A DNA stretch of 64,000 nt from Aequorivita viscosa (GTDB lineage: Bacteria > Bacteroidota > Bacteroidia > Flavobacteriales > Flavobacteriaceae), in the NCBI RefSeq assembly GCF_900106795.1, contig NZ_FNNS01000002.1, positions 124,001 to 188,000 of the forward strand, read 5' to 3'. Position 1 is the first letter of the stretch; every line of letters begins with the position of its first letter. Below are positions 35,480 to 45,208 of the stretch, in pieces. Made by a program: the position numbers and the translations under genes. The notes below the pieces were generated by a model, which was not told where the DNA came from, made no database searches, and was given only the letters and a program-made list of their open reading frames with translations.

Positions 35480-35589
35480 AATGCTCTTTTGGCGTAAAGT
35501 TTAGCCCAACTTAGATTTAACTTAATTTTCTGAAAATTAGCTTTTAATAATTGTATTTTGGAGTTTTAACCTTAAAAACCAAATAAATT

Positions 35590-35790
35590 ATGGCAATAAT
35601 TAAAGTAATCGAAATTTTAGCAAGCTCTAAAGAAAGCTGGGAAGATGCAACGAAACTTGCAGTAAAAGAAGCTTCAAAAACTGTGAAAAACATTCGATCA
35701 GTATATGTTAAAGAACAAAGTTGTGTTGTAGACAACGACCAAATTACTCAGTTTAGAGTAAACGTAAAAATTTCGTTTGAAGTAAAATAA
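35590..35790 (+). CDS. dodecin-family flavin-binding protein
   Basis: A 66-residue dodecin-like protein; dodecins form 12-mers that store flavin or other small ligands. The sequence VIEILASSKESWEDATKLAVKEA then TVKNIRSVYVKEQSCVVD follows the beta-alpha-beta-beta dodecin pattern (the usual W in SWEDA contacts flavin), ending FRVNVKISFEVK. It lies 110 bases after the nifU-like gene and is followed by a strong terminator. Confidence 0.92.
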   Translation: MAIIKVIEILASSKESWEDATKLAVKEASKTVKNIRSVYVKEQSCVVDNDQITQFRVNVKISFEVK

Positions 35791-35810
35791 ATACCACAAC
35801 GAATTTTAAT

Positions 35811-35844
35811 AAATACGCTTTTGAGTCTTCAAAAGCGTATTTTT
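35811..35844 (+). terminator. terminator after dodecin
   Basis: A perfect 14-base-pair stem (AAATACGCTTTTGA with TCAAAAGCGTATTT) with a GTCT loop and a T tract, 20 bases after the dodecin stop. Because both arms have A/T ends it could also stop transcription from the other strand. Confidence 0.92.
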
Positions 35845-35861
35845 AATTTTCAAATTAGATA

Positions 35862-37979
35862 ATGCGACAAATAGTAGTCTCTTTAATATTAATATCAATT
35901 TTCGGTTGTAATTCTTCAAATAACGAAAACTTGGAAACACACCCTTTCACCAACGATTTAATTCACGAGTCCAGCCCTTATCTGCTGCAACACGCCCATA
36001 ACCCTGTAGATTGGAAACCATATAACGAAGCAACTCTTAAACAGGCAAAGCAGGAAAAAAAGTTAATGATAATAAGCGTGGGCTACTCTGCCTGCCATTG
36101 GTGTCATGTTATGGAGCACGAGAGCTTTGAAGACTCAACGGTAGCTGCGGTAATGAACAAACATTTTATTTCGGTAAAAGTAGATCGGGAAGAACGTCCA
36201 GATGTAGATCAAATCTATATAAATGCGGTGCAACTAATGACAGGAAGCGCAGGTTGGCCACTAAATGTTATTACACTACCCGATGGCCGCCCAGTTTGGG
36301 GTGGCACTTACTTCCGAAAAAATGATTGGATAAACGCCATAGAGCAAATTCAAGAAATTTACCGAGAAGAACCTGAAAAATTACTCGCTTATGCCAATCG
36401 GCTAGAAGAGGGTTTAAAAAGCATGGACTTGGTTCAATTGAATACAGAAGATGTAAATTTCAAAAAGTATCCTACTGAAGTTATCATTCAAAAAATGTCT
36501 CAAACATTTGACCACGAATATGGCGGAAATAAAGGAGCGCCAAAATTTATGATGCCCAACAACCTCGAGTTTTTATTACGACAAGCGGTTGACAATAATG
36601 ATAAAAGCCTTTTAAATTTCACAACCCTTACACTAGACAAAATGGCCTACGGTGGTCTATATGACCAACTTGGCGGTGGCTTTGCTCGATATAGTGTTGA
36701 CGAAAAATGGCACGTTCCTCACTTCGAGAAAATGCTATACGACAATGCCCAATTAGTAAGTTTGTATAGTAATGCTTATTCTGTTACTAAAAATCCGCTC
36801 TATAAGGATGTGGTTAAGGAAACCTTAGAATTTGTAAAACAAGAATTGACTAATTCTGAAGGTGGGTTTTATTCGGCCCTTGATGCCGACAGTAAAGACA
36901 AAAACGGCAAACTTGAGGAAGGCGCTTTCTATGTTTTTACTGAAGAAGAACTACAAAAGCTATTGAAAGATGATTTCGATATTTTTAAAGAGTATTATAA
37001 TATAAATAATTACGGAAAGTGGGAAAACAATCAGTATGTACTCATTCGGAAGAAAACAGATTTAGAAATTGAAAAGGAATTTGGTATTTCTTCCGAAGCA
37101 CTTCAGCAGAAGAAGGAAGATTGGAAACACATTCTAATTCCGTATCGCAATAAACGATCTAAACCAAGATTGGACGACAAAACACTAACTTCTTGGAATG
37201 GAATGATGTTGAAAGGATATGTAGATGCCTACAGAGTTTTCGGCGAAGAGGCATATCTTGAAACCGCCTTAAAAAACGCCCAGTTTATCGCAGAGAACCA
37301 ATTACAGACCAACGGACAATTGTTTCATAACTACAAAGATGGCAAAAGCAGTATTAACGGATTTTTGGAAGACTACGCATTCGTTATAGAGGCATTTATA
37401 GATTTATATCAGGTTACTTTAGACGAAAAATGGCTCACGCTTTCAAAAACCATTGCCGATTATGCTTTAAATAACTTTTTCGATGAGGAAAAGCAAATGT
37501 TTTATTTTACTTCAAAAGCAGATCCAGCAATAGTGACTCGAAATTTTGATTACCGAGACAATGTTATTCCTGCTTCAAACTCTGTAATGGCCAAGAATCT
37601 TTTCGTGCTTTCAAAATATTTTGGAGAAAGCAATTTTTTTGGCGAAATTTCACATCAAATGTTAAAAAACGTTTTAGACGAAATAGACCATTACCCACGC
37701 GGATTTTCGAACTGGCTAAGCCTGCTATCAAATTATCAAAGCGATTTTTATGAAGTCGTCGTTGTAGGCAAAGATGCTCAAAAGCAAGTAAAAGAGCTAA
37801 ATAAAAATTACCTTCCTAACATAATAATCGCAGGCAGCGAGCAAGAAAGCGAAAATCCCTTGTTTAAAAACAGATACGTAGCAGAGGAAACACTTATATA
37901 TGTTTGCGTAAATAATGCATGCAAACTACCAATAAATAACACAGAAACAGTAATTAAAACCTTAAACAAAAAAGAATAG
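35862..37979 (+). CDS. DUF255 thioredoxin-like protein (YyaL/SSP411 family)
   Basis: A 705-residue protein. A lipoprotein-type signal ends at Cys16 (LISIFGC). The thioredoxin-like DUF255 domain at about 30-195 contains [17 protein letters not shown] and [16 protein letters not shown] with the CxxC pair Cys78/Cys81. The rest (about 210-690) is an alpha/alpha toroid like those of glycoside hydrolases and N-acylglucosamine epimerases ([25 protein letters not shown]). Function is unknown; a role in disulfide chemistry or in modifying sugars has been proposed for relatives. It lies five bases before the MscS gene, so they are one unit. Confidence 0.92.
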   Translation: MRQIVVSLILISIFGCNSSNNENLETHPFTNDLIHESSPYLLQHAHNPVDWKPYNEATLKQAKQEKKLMIISVGYSACHWCHVMEHESFEDSTVAAVMNKHFISVKVDREERPDVDQIYINAVQLMTGSAGWPLNVITLPDGRPVWGGTYFRKNDWINAIEQIQEIYREEPEKLLAYANRLEEGLKSMDLVQLNTEDVNFKKYPTEVIIQKMSQTFDHEYGGNKGAPKFMMPNNLEFLLRQAVDNNDKSLLNFTTLTLDKMAYGGLYDQLGGGFARYSVDEKWHVPHFEKMLYDNAQLVSLYSNAYSVTKNPLYKDVVKETLEFVKQELTNSEGGFYSALDADSKDKNGKLEEGAFYVFTEEELQKLLKDDFDIFKEYYNINNYGKWENNQYVLIRKKTDLEIEKEFGISSEALQQKKEDWKHILIPYRNKRSKPRLDDKTLTSWNGMMLKGYVDAYRVFGEEAYLETALKNAQFIAENQLQTNGQLFHNYKDGKSSINGFLEDYAFVIEAFIDLYQVTLDEKWLTLSKTIADYALNNFFDEEKQMFYFTSKADPAIVTRNFDYRDNVIPASNSVMAKNLFVLSKYFGESNFFGEISHQMLKNVLDEIDHYPRGFSNWLSLLSNYQSDFYEVVVVGKDAQKQVKELNKNYLPNIIIAGSEQESENPLFKNRYVAEETLIYVCVNNACKLPINNTETVIKTLNKKE

Positions 37980-37984
37980 TTTTT

Positions 37985-38839
37985 ATGGAAAAATTTAACG
38001 ACTTAGACATTTACATTGAAAAATACGCACAAAAATTAATCGACTTTATTCCAAGTGTGATCGGAGCTGCCATCATGCTTCTGGTTGGAATTTATATTAT
38101 AAAAATGGTTAACAGCGTTATTAAAAAGTTTTTTGATAGAAAAGATTATGATGTAACCCTAGAAAACTTTATTGCTAGTTTACTCAATTGGGGGTTAAAA
38201 ATCTTACTTTTTATTTTGGTGGTTACGCAATTAGGCGTTGAAACCGCTTCATTAGTCGCTATGCTTGGAGCTTCAGCTATTGCTGTTGGTTTGGCATTAC
38301 AAGGTTCCCTGGCAAACTTCGCTGGTGGCGTATTAATTTTGTTGTTAAAACCCTTTAAAGTTGGCGATTTTATAAGCGGGCAAGGTGTAGACGGAACAGT
38401 GAAAGAAATCTCAATTTTCAATACAAAATTAAATACCTTCGGAAATCAACTTGCTGTTATTCCCAACGGAAAGTTAAGTAACGATAAAATAATAAATTAT
38501 TCTGTGGAAGGAATACGACGTGAAAATCTAACTTTTGGTATTGGTTATGATGATGATATAAAACAAGCCAAAGACATTTTAATTGAATTGGTTATGGAAC
38601 AAGAACAAGTATTTAAAACCGAAGATAAAATGCCGATGGTTGCCGTTGCCGAATTAGGAGATAGTTCTGTAAACTTAACTTTGCGGTACTGGGCTACAAA
38701 CGGCGACTTCTGGAATTTGCGTTGGTTAATTTTAGAAGAAGGAAAAGCAAGACTTGAAGGTGCTGGAATTTCGATACCCTATCCACAGCGCGACGTTCAC
38801 CACTTCAATTTAGAAGACCTGAAGAGGGAAAAGGCATAG
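37985..38839 (+). CDS. MscS-family mechanosensitive ion channel
   Basis: A 284-residue small-conductance mechanosensitive channel. Three membrane helices in the first 120 residues end in the pore helix ASAIAVGLALQGSLANFAGG, followed by the beta domain (LLLKPFKVGDFISGQGVDGTVKEI, NTFGNQLAVIPNGKLSNDKIINYS) and the C-terminal alpha/beta domain. It releases solutes under hypo-osmotic shock. It follows the DUF255 gene after five bases. Confidence 0.95.
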   Translation: MEKFNDLDIYIEKYAQKLIDFIPSVIGAAIMLLVGIYIIKMVNSVIKKFFDRKDYDVTLENFIASLLNWGLKILLFILVVTQLGVETASLVAMLGASAIAVGLALQGSLANFAGGVLILLLKPFKVGDFISGQGVDGTVKEISIFNTKLNTFGNQLAVIPNGKLSNDKIINYSVEGIRRENLTFGIGYDDDIKQAKDILIELVMEQEQVFKTEDKMPMVAVAELGDSSVNLTLRYWATNGDFWNLRWLILEEGKARLEGAGISIPYPQRDVHHFNLEDLKREKA

Positions 38840-38895
38840 TTTATGCTTAATTTTGAACAACTTATATTAGTAAACAAACAATTAAATTTATCACG

Positions 38896-39597
38896 ATGAA
38901 AAAGATATTATTAACAGGGCTGTTAATTTCTGCAACGCTTTCGGGTTTTTCACAGGCAGCCAATAGCGAATACGACGTGTATTCCCGAACTATAGACTTA
39001 AACCAAAAATCGTTGGCTTTCGGTTTAACTGAAGCAGAATTTGAGTCCATTAAAGATGAAGCTTACGCAAACCCAAGTTTTCTTGAAGGCAGTATTTTTC
39101 AAGGAGAGGAATTAGCAAAGACAGGTGTACCAATGCGCTACAACGCCTTTGCTGACGAAATTGAAATAAAAAAATCACCCTCAGCAGCAAACTATGGAGC
39201 TTTAGTAAAAGACCCAGAGATATTTGTTAAAATTGGCAGAGATATTTATGTGTTTATTCCCTTTGAAGGGAGTAACGAAAAAGGAGGTTATTTTAACGTT
39301 TTAAACGATGGAAAAACGTATGACCTATACAAGAAAACTACATCTGTCTTTAAAGATGCACGAAAAGCAACGTCAACTTACGGAAGAGACGTCCCTCCTT
39401 CGTTTTCAAAATCGGTAAAATACTATTTGGTACAAGACGGTACATTTTTGGAAATGCCAAGTGGTAAATCGAAAATCCTGAAGATGATGAAATCGAAAAA
39501 AGATGAAGTAAAATCGTTTATGAAAGAAAACAAAATTGATGTTGACAAGGAAGCTGATTTAGTAAAACTCGTTGCCTATTTCGATTCTTTGATTTAA
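38896..39597 (+). CDS. secreted hypothetical protein, paralogue A
   Basis: A 233-residue exported protein I do not recognise. Signal peptide residues 1-19 (LLTGLLISATLSGFSQ), then YDVYSRTIDLNQKSLAFGLT, MRYNAFADEIEI, YGALVKDPEIFVKIG, NEKGGYFNV, YDLYKKTTSVFKDARKATS and a C-terminal region LVKLVAYFDSL. It is clearly related over its full length to the protein encoded at 39823-40563 (more than half of the residues identical by eye). The motif MRYNAFADEIEI suggests it sits in a family of small Bacteroidota periplasmic or surface proteins. It ends at a strong terminator. Confidence 0.75.
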   Translation: MKKILLTGLLISATLSGFSQAANSEYDVYSRTIDLNQKSLAFGLTEAEFESIKDEAYANPSFLEGSIFQGEELAKTGVPMRYNAFADEIEIKKSPSAANYGALVKDPEIFVKIGRDIYVFIPFEGSNEKGGYFNVLNDGKTYDLYKKTTSVFKDARKATSTYGRDVPPSFSKSVKYYLVQDGTFLEMPSGKSKILKMMKSKKDEVKSFMKENKIDVDKEADLVKLVAYFDSLI

Positions 39598-39628
39598 ATA
39601 AATTGGACAAATTTCAACTTATAAATAC

Positions 39629-39656
39629 AAGCGACCGCTCTCTGGTCGCTTTTTTT
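39629..39656 (+). terminator. terminator of paralogue A
   Basis: AAGCGACC pairs with GGTCGCTT across a seven-base loop and is followed by about seven T, 31 bases after the stop codon. Confidence 0.93.
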
Positions 39657-39766
39657 GTGCGGATTTTTTAGAAGCATCAATAAACAACGATAATTATAAT
39701 GCTATTCCAACATTCAAAGATGTAAGTTTTTTAGAGTACATTATTTTTAAACAATTTTTATTAGTG

Positions 39767-39797
39767 TTGTATATTACATTGTAAAACAGTACATTTA
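39767..39797 (+). promoter_or_regulatory. possible promoter of paralogue B
   Basis: TTG at 39767-39769, a 20-base spacer and TACATTTA at 39790-39797, one base away from TAnnTTTG. The start codon lies 25 bases downstream. Confidence 0.45.
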
Positions 39798-39822
39798 GCT
39801 TATAATTTTTTAAATCAACGAC

Positions 39823-40563
39823 ATGAAAAATATATTAATTTTCGTTTTAAGCGCGCTTTTTTCAATTCAAGGTTTTTCACAGAAAAATTTTGCACGAAAA
39901 GATGGAGGAGCCTCAGGTGCTGCAAATAGTAATTACGACCTCTTTTCAAGGACAATTGATATTAATCAAAAAGATATGAGTTTTGGCCTAACCAAAGCAG
40001 AATTTGATGCTATAAAGGACGATGCCTATCTAAACATCAAATTTATTCCTGGAAATATTTACCAAGATGAAAACCTTTTGAAAAGCAACGTTTTAATGCG
40101 TTATAACGCCTATGCTGATGAAATAGAAATAACCGAAAACGTTCAGAAAAAATCGAAATACGGCGCGTTAATGAAAGACCCTAGCATTTATGTGAAAATT
40201 GCAAACGATATTTTCGTTTTTATTCCTTATAACGATTCCAATGAAAAAGGAGGGTATTTCAATATTATTGCAGATGGGAAGAATTATGATTTATACAAGA
40301 AAACAACCTCAGTTTTTAAAGAACCACGAAAAGCAAAATCGTCTTACGATTCCGACACTCCGCCGTCTTTTGAGAAGACAACAAAATATTATTTAGTTGA
40401 AAACGGGGTGTTTTTTGAACTACCAAAAAGCCGATCTCGTATTTTAAAAGCAATGGACTTGAAGAAAAACGAAGTGAAAAAATACGTAAAAGAAAATAGT
40501 TTAGATGTTTTTAAAGAGGCTGATTTAATAAAAGTATTTATTTATTACGATTCACTTTTATAG
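39823..40563 (+). CDS. secreted hypothetical protein, paralogue B
   Basis: A 246-residue exported paralogue of the preceding gene. Signal peptide residues 1-19 (LIFVLSALFSIQGFSQ) are followed by a short insert (KNFARKDGGASG) and then the shared body: YDLFSRTIDINQKDMSFGLT, MRYNAYADEIEI, YGALMKDPSIYVKI, NEKGGYFNI, YDLYKKTTSVFKEPRKAKS, PPSFEKTTKYYLVENG. The C-terminus is also conserved (EADLIKVFIYYDSLL). It has its own candidate promoter and a terminator that lies inside tsaB. No function known. Confidence 0.75.
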   Translation: MKNILIFVLSALFSIQGFSQKNFARKDGGASGAANSNYDLFSRTIDINQKDMSFGLTKAEFDAIKDDAYLNIKFIPGNIYQDENLLKSNVLMRYNAYADEIEITENVQKKSKYGALMKDPSIYVKIANDIFVFIPYNDSNEKGGYFNIIADGKNYDLYKKTTSVFKEPRKAKSSYDSDTPPSFEKTTKYYLVENGVFFELPKSRSRILKAMDLKKNEVKKYVKENSLDVFKEADLIKVFIYYDSLL

Positions 40564-40567
40564 TACA

Positions 40568-41227
40568 TCAACCCAACATAAATTCTTTTAAATAGTAAGG
40601 TTCAAAATAAGCGACATTTTCAAGGTCGCTTATTTTATATTTAGATTCAGCCAAACTCACCATATCTTTTGCCGAAGGAAATTTGTCCTCTAAAAATATT
40701 GCATTTGAATTCTTACAAATTGCTTGAAGTTTAGCCGCTCCATCACCCAAGAAAACAGTTGTTTTTTGTCCTAAATAATCTGAAAATGAATTTTCGTTAA
40801 TAATTTCAGCTTTTGTTTCCCGAATAATTTTCTTTTCTGAATCAAATACTGCGGAATATACTTCCATTCGGCGTGCATCGAGCAACGGAACAATGAAGCA
40901 ATCTTCAATTTTAACCTGTTGTGCCAATAATTCTAAAGTTGGAACAGACAACAAAGGCACGCCTAGCGCAAAACAAAGCCCTTTAGCCGCAGAAACCCCA
41001 ATCCGCAAGCCAGTGTAAGACCCGGGGCCTTTACTTATGGCAATTGCGCCTAAATTATTTTTATCGAGTTTGGCTTCATTTAAAACCTCTTCAATAAAAA
41101 CGTGTAGTTTCTCAGAATGAGAATATTTATTAGTATTTTCTTCCCGAAAAGCAACAGTTTTTCCATCAATTGAAAGTGCAACCGAACAATTGGTTGTAGC
41201 CGTTTCAAGACATAATATTGTAGCCAT
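40568..41227 (-). CDS. tsaB: tRNA threonylcarbamoyladenosine biosynthesis protein TsaB
   Basis: A 219-residue ASKHA-fold protein that, with TsaD and TsaE, transfers threonylcarbamoyl to A37 of ANN-decoding tRNAs. The N-terminus ILCLETATTNCSVALS and the motif ISKGPGSYTGLRIGVSAAKGLCFAL are characteristic. Length is normal. It is 12 bases downstream of an efflux adaptor gene and is probably expressed with the efflux operon. Convergent with paralogue B, four bases from its stop; a hairpin terminator lies inside the tsaB 3' coding sequence. Confidence 0.95.
   Translation of the reverse strand: MATILCLETATTNCSVALSIDGKTVAFREENTNKYSHSEKLHVFIEEVLNEAKLDKNNLGAIAISKGPGSYTGLRIGVSAAKGLCFALGVPLLSVPTLELLAQQVKIEDCFIVPLLDARRMEVYSAVFDSEKKIIRETKAEIINENSFSDYLGQKTTVFLGDGAAKLQAICKNSNAIFLEDKFPSAKDMVSLAESKYKISDLENVAYFEPYYLKEFMLG
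40605..40636. terminator. bidirectional terminator inside tsaB
   Basis: A perfect 11-base-pair stem AAATAAGCGAC/GTCGCTTATTT with a nine-base loop sits 42-72 bases after the paralogue B stop. Both flanks are A/T-rich. It overlaps the last codons of tsaB (the KISDLENV segment), so the plus-strand terminator is coded within an opposite-strand gene. Confidence 0.8.
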
Positions 41228-41239
41228 TGTTGTATAGAT

Positions 41240-42496
41240 TTATTCTTTTTCTTGAGATGCTACGTTCACCTTATCTCCAGGCTTCAAAAGCTTTGTAACC
41301 GTGTTATAAGGCCCAGTAATAACTGTTTCGCCTTCTTTTAAGCCAGAAGTTATCTCGATGTTCGAATCGTCTTGAACTCCAGTTTTTACCACTCTCAATT
41401 TTGCCTCATCGCCTTCCTTTACAAATACAGCTTCAAATTTTTCAGCAGTTGCTGTGTTGTTAGCAGCTCGCGAGCTTGTTGTATCTGTTTTAATAACAAT
41501 TGAACTGATTGGAACCCCGATAATATTTTTCTTTCGATTTGTAATAATATCGACGGTTGCAGTCATTCCTGGCCTAAAGGGTGAATAGCTTTCCGGTTTC
41601 CCTTCGGTAAGATCTTTATAAGAATCGGGAAGTATTCGCACCTTTACTTTAAAGTTTGTTACTTGATCTGCACTCAGGGCACTTTCTGCACTGTTCGCTA
41701 TTTCGGTAACTACCCCTTTGAATTCTCTTTTCAGGTAAGCATCCACTTCAACTTTTGTAGAATCGCCAACGGCAACTTTAACGATGTCGTTTTCGTTTAC
41801 GTCTACTACCACTTCCATGTTTTGCAGATTGGCTACGCGAACAATTTCGGTTCCAGCCATTTGAGCAGTTCCAACCACACGTTCTCCTAATTCTACAGAA
41901 AGTTTTGAAATGGTGCCGCTCATGGGGGAATAAATAGTTGTTCTAGAAAGGTTATCTACAGATTGTTTTACATTGGCCGCAGCGCTTTGCACACTGTAAT
42001 AAGCGGCTTTTTTATTGGCTTTTGCCATATCGTAGTCTGCGACAGATTTGTCCCATTCTGATTTGGATATCACGCCTTTTTCAAAAAGTATTTTATTTCG
42101 GTCAAAGTTGAGTCTTGCATTATTTTCGCTCGCTTCGGCTTGTGCCAATTGTGCCCTAACATTTTGAAGTCCAGCTTGCGATTGGCTAACTGCTGCTTGA
42201 ATAAGGTCTGGATTTATTTTCACCAATAAGTCTCCTTTTTCAACCACTTGACCTTCGCGTAATGGCAACTCGATAATTTCTCCCGAAACTTCGGAAGAAA
42301 GTGCCAACTCGGTTTCAGGCTGAATTTTACCAGTAGCGGCCACAGTTTCGATAATATCTATTGGCTCTATTCTAGCTATTTCAACTTCTTTAAAATTGCT
42401 AGATTTACCATACCATCCTGCCTTTTTTCCGCCAATTAGCAAAACCAAGAGCAAGACAACACCAACAGAAATCCAAATAAGTGTTTTTTTCTTCAT
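41240..42496 (-). CDS. efflux periplasmic adaptor (HlyD/MacA-like), adaptor 2
   Basis: A 418-residue membrane fusion protein. N-terminal membrane anchor about 5-22 (LIWISVGVVLLLVLLIGG), then lipoyl-half GKIQPETELALSSEVSGEIIELPLREGQVVEKGDLLVKI, a coiled-coil hairpin (about 100-190), second half MSGTISKLSVELGERVVG and beta-barrel. It bridges an inner-membrane pump to TolC. It starts two bases after the TolC gene stop and belongs to the ABC-type efflux run; a second adaptor gene lies upstream of TolC. Confidence 0.92.
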   Translation of the reverse strand: MKKKTLIWISVGVVLLLVLLIGGKKAGWYGKSSNFKEVEIARIEPIDIIETVAATGKIQPETELALSSEVSGEIIELPLREGQVVEKGDLLVKINPDLIQAAVSQSQAGLQNVRAQLAQAEASENNARLNFDRNKILFEKGVISKSEWDKSVADYDMAKANKKAAYYSVQSAAANVKQSVDNLSRTTIYSPMSGTISKLSVELGERVVGTAQMAGTEIVRVANLQNMEVVVDVNENDIVKVAVGDSTKVEVDAYLKREFKGVVTEIANSAESALSADQVTNFKVKVRILPDSYKDLTEGKPESYSPFRPGMTATVDIITNRKKNIIGVPISSIVIKTDTTSSRAANNTATAEKFEAVFVKEGDEAKLRVVKTGVQDDSNIEITSGLKEGETVITGPYNTVTKLLKPGDKVNVASQEKE

Positions 42497-42498
42497 TA

Positions 42499-43830
42499 TT
42501 AAAACTTTAATTCGCTTGCAGGAACACCGAAATATAGCTCCAAAACCTTCAATTTAAAAATATACTCAAATTTAGTTCGGTTTACTTCAATTTTAGAATT
42601 GTCGTAACGCAATTTTGATTGACTAAAATCGAATGCGTTTGTTAATCCTACATCGTAACGATCTTTTGCGTATTGGTATGCCAATTCTTGTGATTCTAAG
42701 GCAACAACAGCGGCATCATAGGCTTTTCGTGAGCCTTTTGCATCGACATAAGCTTGATACACATTTGATTCTAAATCGAGTTTGGCTTGCTCTAAAAGAT
42801 ATTCAGAATTTCGTAGGTTGATTTCATTTCGCCTTACATTACCACGAACCGTAAAGCCGTTAAACACTGGAATATTTAACTGCACTCCGTACCCAATTCC
42901 GTCGTTTAATGAAAGTTGCTCGATAAAAGTATGATTGAGCGGATCGTTGTTTGCATATCGCGTATTGTATCCAAAAAAGGCAGAAACAGTAGGGTAATAA
43001 GCTCCTTTAGCGATTTGAATATCTTTTTTAGCTAAACTTACACTTTGTTCTGCTATTTTAACTTCGGAGCGAGTTGCCTGTGCATTTTCAATTATTTCTT
43101 CAACTTCCAAAGCGGCAATGCCATCTTCAACAATATCATAATCTTCTTCTGCAATATCAAAATTTGAATAATCTTTAATCAATAATAACTGTGCTAGGCT
43201 TATTAATGAAATTCTCACAGTGTTTTCAGCAACTGCAATTCTTTGTTTTTCACTGGCATCTGTTGCTTGAATTTCTAGTAAATCTCCACGCGGAATAGCT
43301 CCAGCTTCAACCAAATCGCTAGTGCGTTGAAATTGTTCCTGAGTTACTTCATTCTGTGAACGCGCCACTTCTAAATTTGCTTTATTAAGAAGCACTTGTA
43401 AATATGAATTAGCAACCATTAGAGCAATATCATCTTTCATCTGATCTAAACGATATTGAGCAGAAAGCTTGGATAGTTTTGCACGTTGTAGCTGTCGAAC
43501 GTTTCGAAGACCATCAAAAAGGTTTAAACCAACATTTATAGCACCTGACGCAGTACCAAAAGTCATATTTTCCAATTGGTTATTGGTTGGGTTTAAACTC
43601 AAACCAGTGTTTTTGGCACCATTTGCATTTGCATTTAGCGTTGGTAAAAAATTACCAACAGCTACCAATTTGTCGATGTCGGTGCTCTCAAGTTCTAATT
43701 CGCTTTGTTTAATAGAAATGTTGTTTTCCAAGGCGTGAGCGACACACTGTTCAAGAGTCCATTCCTTCGTTTGGGAGTAGAAGGTTTGGACGCTTATTAA
43801 TAAAAAGAAAAGTATTACTGACTTTTTCAT
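42499..43830 (-). CDS. TolC-family outer membrane efflux protein
   Basis: A 443-residue outer-membrane channel of the TolC family. Signal peptide residues 1-19 (VILFFLLISVQTFYSQ) are followed by the usual WTLEQCVAHALENNISIKQSELELE and two long coiled-coil halves separated near residue 225; each half has the AxxxLxxxQ-type strands (PTLNANANGAK, PTVSAFFGYNTRY). It forms the exit duct for the ABC efflux system encoded around it. It sits between two adaptor genes. Confidence 0.94.
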   Translation of the reverse strand: MKKSVILFFLLISVQTFYSQTKEWTLEQCVAHALENNISIKQSELELESTDIDKLVAVGNFLPTLNANANGAKNTGLSLNPTNNQLENMTFGTASGAINVGLNLFDGLRNVRQLQRAKLSKLSAQYRLDQMKDDIALMVANSYLQVLLNKANLEVARSQNEVTQEQFQRTSDLVEAGAIPRGDLLEIQATDASEKQRIAVAENTVRISLISLAQLLLIKDYSNFDIAEEDYDIVEDGIAALEVEEIIENAQATRSEVKIAEQSVSLAKKDIQIAKGAYYPTVSAFFGYNTRYANNDPLNHTFIEQLSLNDGIGYGVQLNIPVFNGFTVRGNVRRNEINLRNSEYLLEQAKLDLESNVYQAYVDAKGSRKAYDAAVVALESQELAYQYAKDRYDVGLTNAFDFSQSKLRYDNSKIEVNRTKFEYIFKLKVLELYFGVPASELKF

Positions 43831-43992
43831 AAGTTTTTGGTTGTTTAATATGTCCTTTGCTAGAAGGTTATGTTACAAAAATTGTAGCGTTATTAAAGTG
43901 AATTATGTAAAGCTTGCCTTATTTGATAGTTCTCGTGACTTTTCGTTAGGCAATAAATTACATCTAAGCTAAACGCTAGCCTTTTATAATGT

Positions 43993-45147
43993 TTAATTTG
44001 TAGGTTGTTTTAGTTGATTCCAAACTTTAATGTTGTCATCTTTTGAAACGCCGCTTTTTACTTCAACATCTATCCCATCACTAATTCCGAGTTCTACTTC
44101 ACGACGTTCAAATTTTTGATCTCCAATTTGGATTTCAACAAAAGGTTTTTGAGTTTTTGGGTCGTATTGAACCAAAGCTTCTTTTATTGTTAGCACGTTT
44201 TCAGCCTTTGCCAAGATGATAGAAGCATTTGCACTCAACCCTGCTCTAATAAAGGTTTGACTTGTGTCATTTTTTTTCATTGTACCTTTTATTTCAAACT
44301 GGATCGCGCTATTTTCACTAATTCCTTTTGGTGCGATATAATCTAATTCTGCTTGAAAAGTTTTATCAGGTAACGCTCCTACTGTAATTTCGAGTGGTAA
44401 GCCTTCTTTTATTTTACCCACTTCACTCTCGTCCACTTTTCCTTCAAAAATCATTTTATCCACGTCTGCAATTGTGGCAATAGTTGTACCGTCGTTAAAG
44501 TTATTCGCCTCGATTACTTGGTTTCCGGTTTTTACAGGAACATCGAGCACCATACCTGATACTGTTGCACGAATTTCGGTGTTGGCAGAAGCTCCCATTC
44601 CACTAGTAGTACCCGTTTTTACGATGTCGTAATTTTGGTTTGCAGACATAAGCGAAACCTCCTCTTGTTTAAGTCGTTGTTTAGATTGGTCATAACTCAA
44701 TTGAGCGTTGTCAAATTCATTCGCCGAAATCACCCCTTTTTCGAACAATTCTTTTTGTCGATTGTAGATGCTTTTTTGATTTTCAAAAGCAAGTCGAGCT
44801 GTTTCCACCTGTGTGCGAATGCTGTTAATATTGTTTTTAGCGCTATTTAGAGACGAAACATTAGGAACAACTTTTACCTTAGCTATTAATTCGCCAGCCT
44901 TGATAACCTCACCAGCTTCTACATAGATTTCATCAATGATTCCTGAAATATTAGGTTTAATAAGCACTTCTTCCTTTGGCACAATACTTCCTGTAGCAAC
45001 CGTTTTTTTAACAATAGTACCTACACTAGCTTGCTCTGTTGTATAAACAATAGGATTTTCTATATTTTTTGAATACAGCCAATACATCGAAACTGTAAAA
45101 AGTACAGCTATGGTTACGAGGATAATTATGGTTTTTGTTCTTTTCAT
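43993..45147 (-). CDS. efflux periplasmic adaptor (HlyD/MacA-like), adaptor 1
   Basis: A 384-residue membrane fusion protein with an N-terminal anchor (about 6-25, IIILVTIAVLFTVSMYWLY), lipoyl-half VLIKPNISGIIDEIYVEAGEVIKAGELIAKV, a coiled-coil hairpin (about 90-175), the second half ATVSGMVLDVPVKTGNQVIE and a barrel. It follows the permease gene after 61 bases and precedes TolC by 162 bases. It is only distantly similar to adaptor 2, so the two probably have distinct partners or states. Confidence 0.92.
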   Translation of the reverse strand: MKRTKTIIILVTIAVLFTVSMYWLYSKNIENPIVYTTEQASVGTIVKKTVATGSIVPKEEVLIKPNISGIIDEIYVEAGEVIKAGELIAKVKVVPNVSSLNSAKNNINSIRTQVETARLAFENQKSIYNRQKELFEKGVISANEFDNAQLSYDQSKQRLKQEEVSLMSANQNYDIVKTGTTSGMGASANTEIRATVSGMVLDVPVKTGNQVIEANNFNDGTTIATIADVDKMIFEGKVDESEVGKIKEGLPLEITVGALPDKTFQAELDYIAPKGISENSAIQFEIKGTMKKNDTSQTFIRAGLSANASIILAKAENVLTIKEALVQYDPKTQKPFVEIQIGDQKFERREVELGISDGIDVEVKSGVSKDDNIKVWNQLKQPTN

Positions 45148-45208
45148 TTGTTTAAAATATATAATTTAACGGCACTAGTCTTTTTAATTTGATTTTTGAT
45201 ACAATTTT

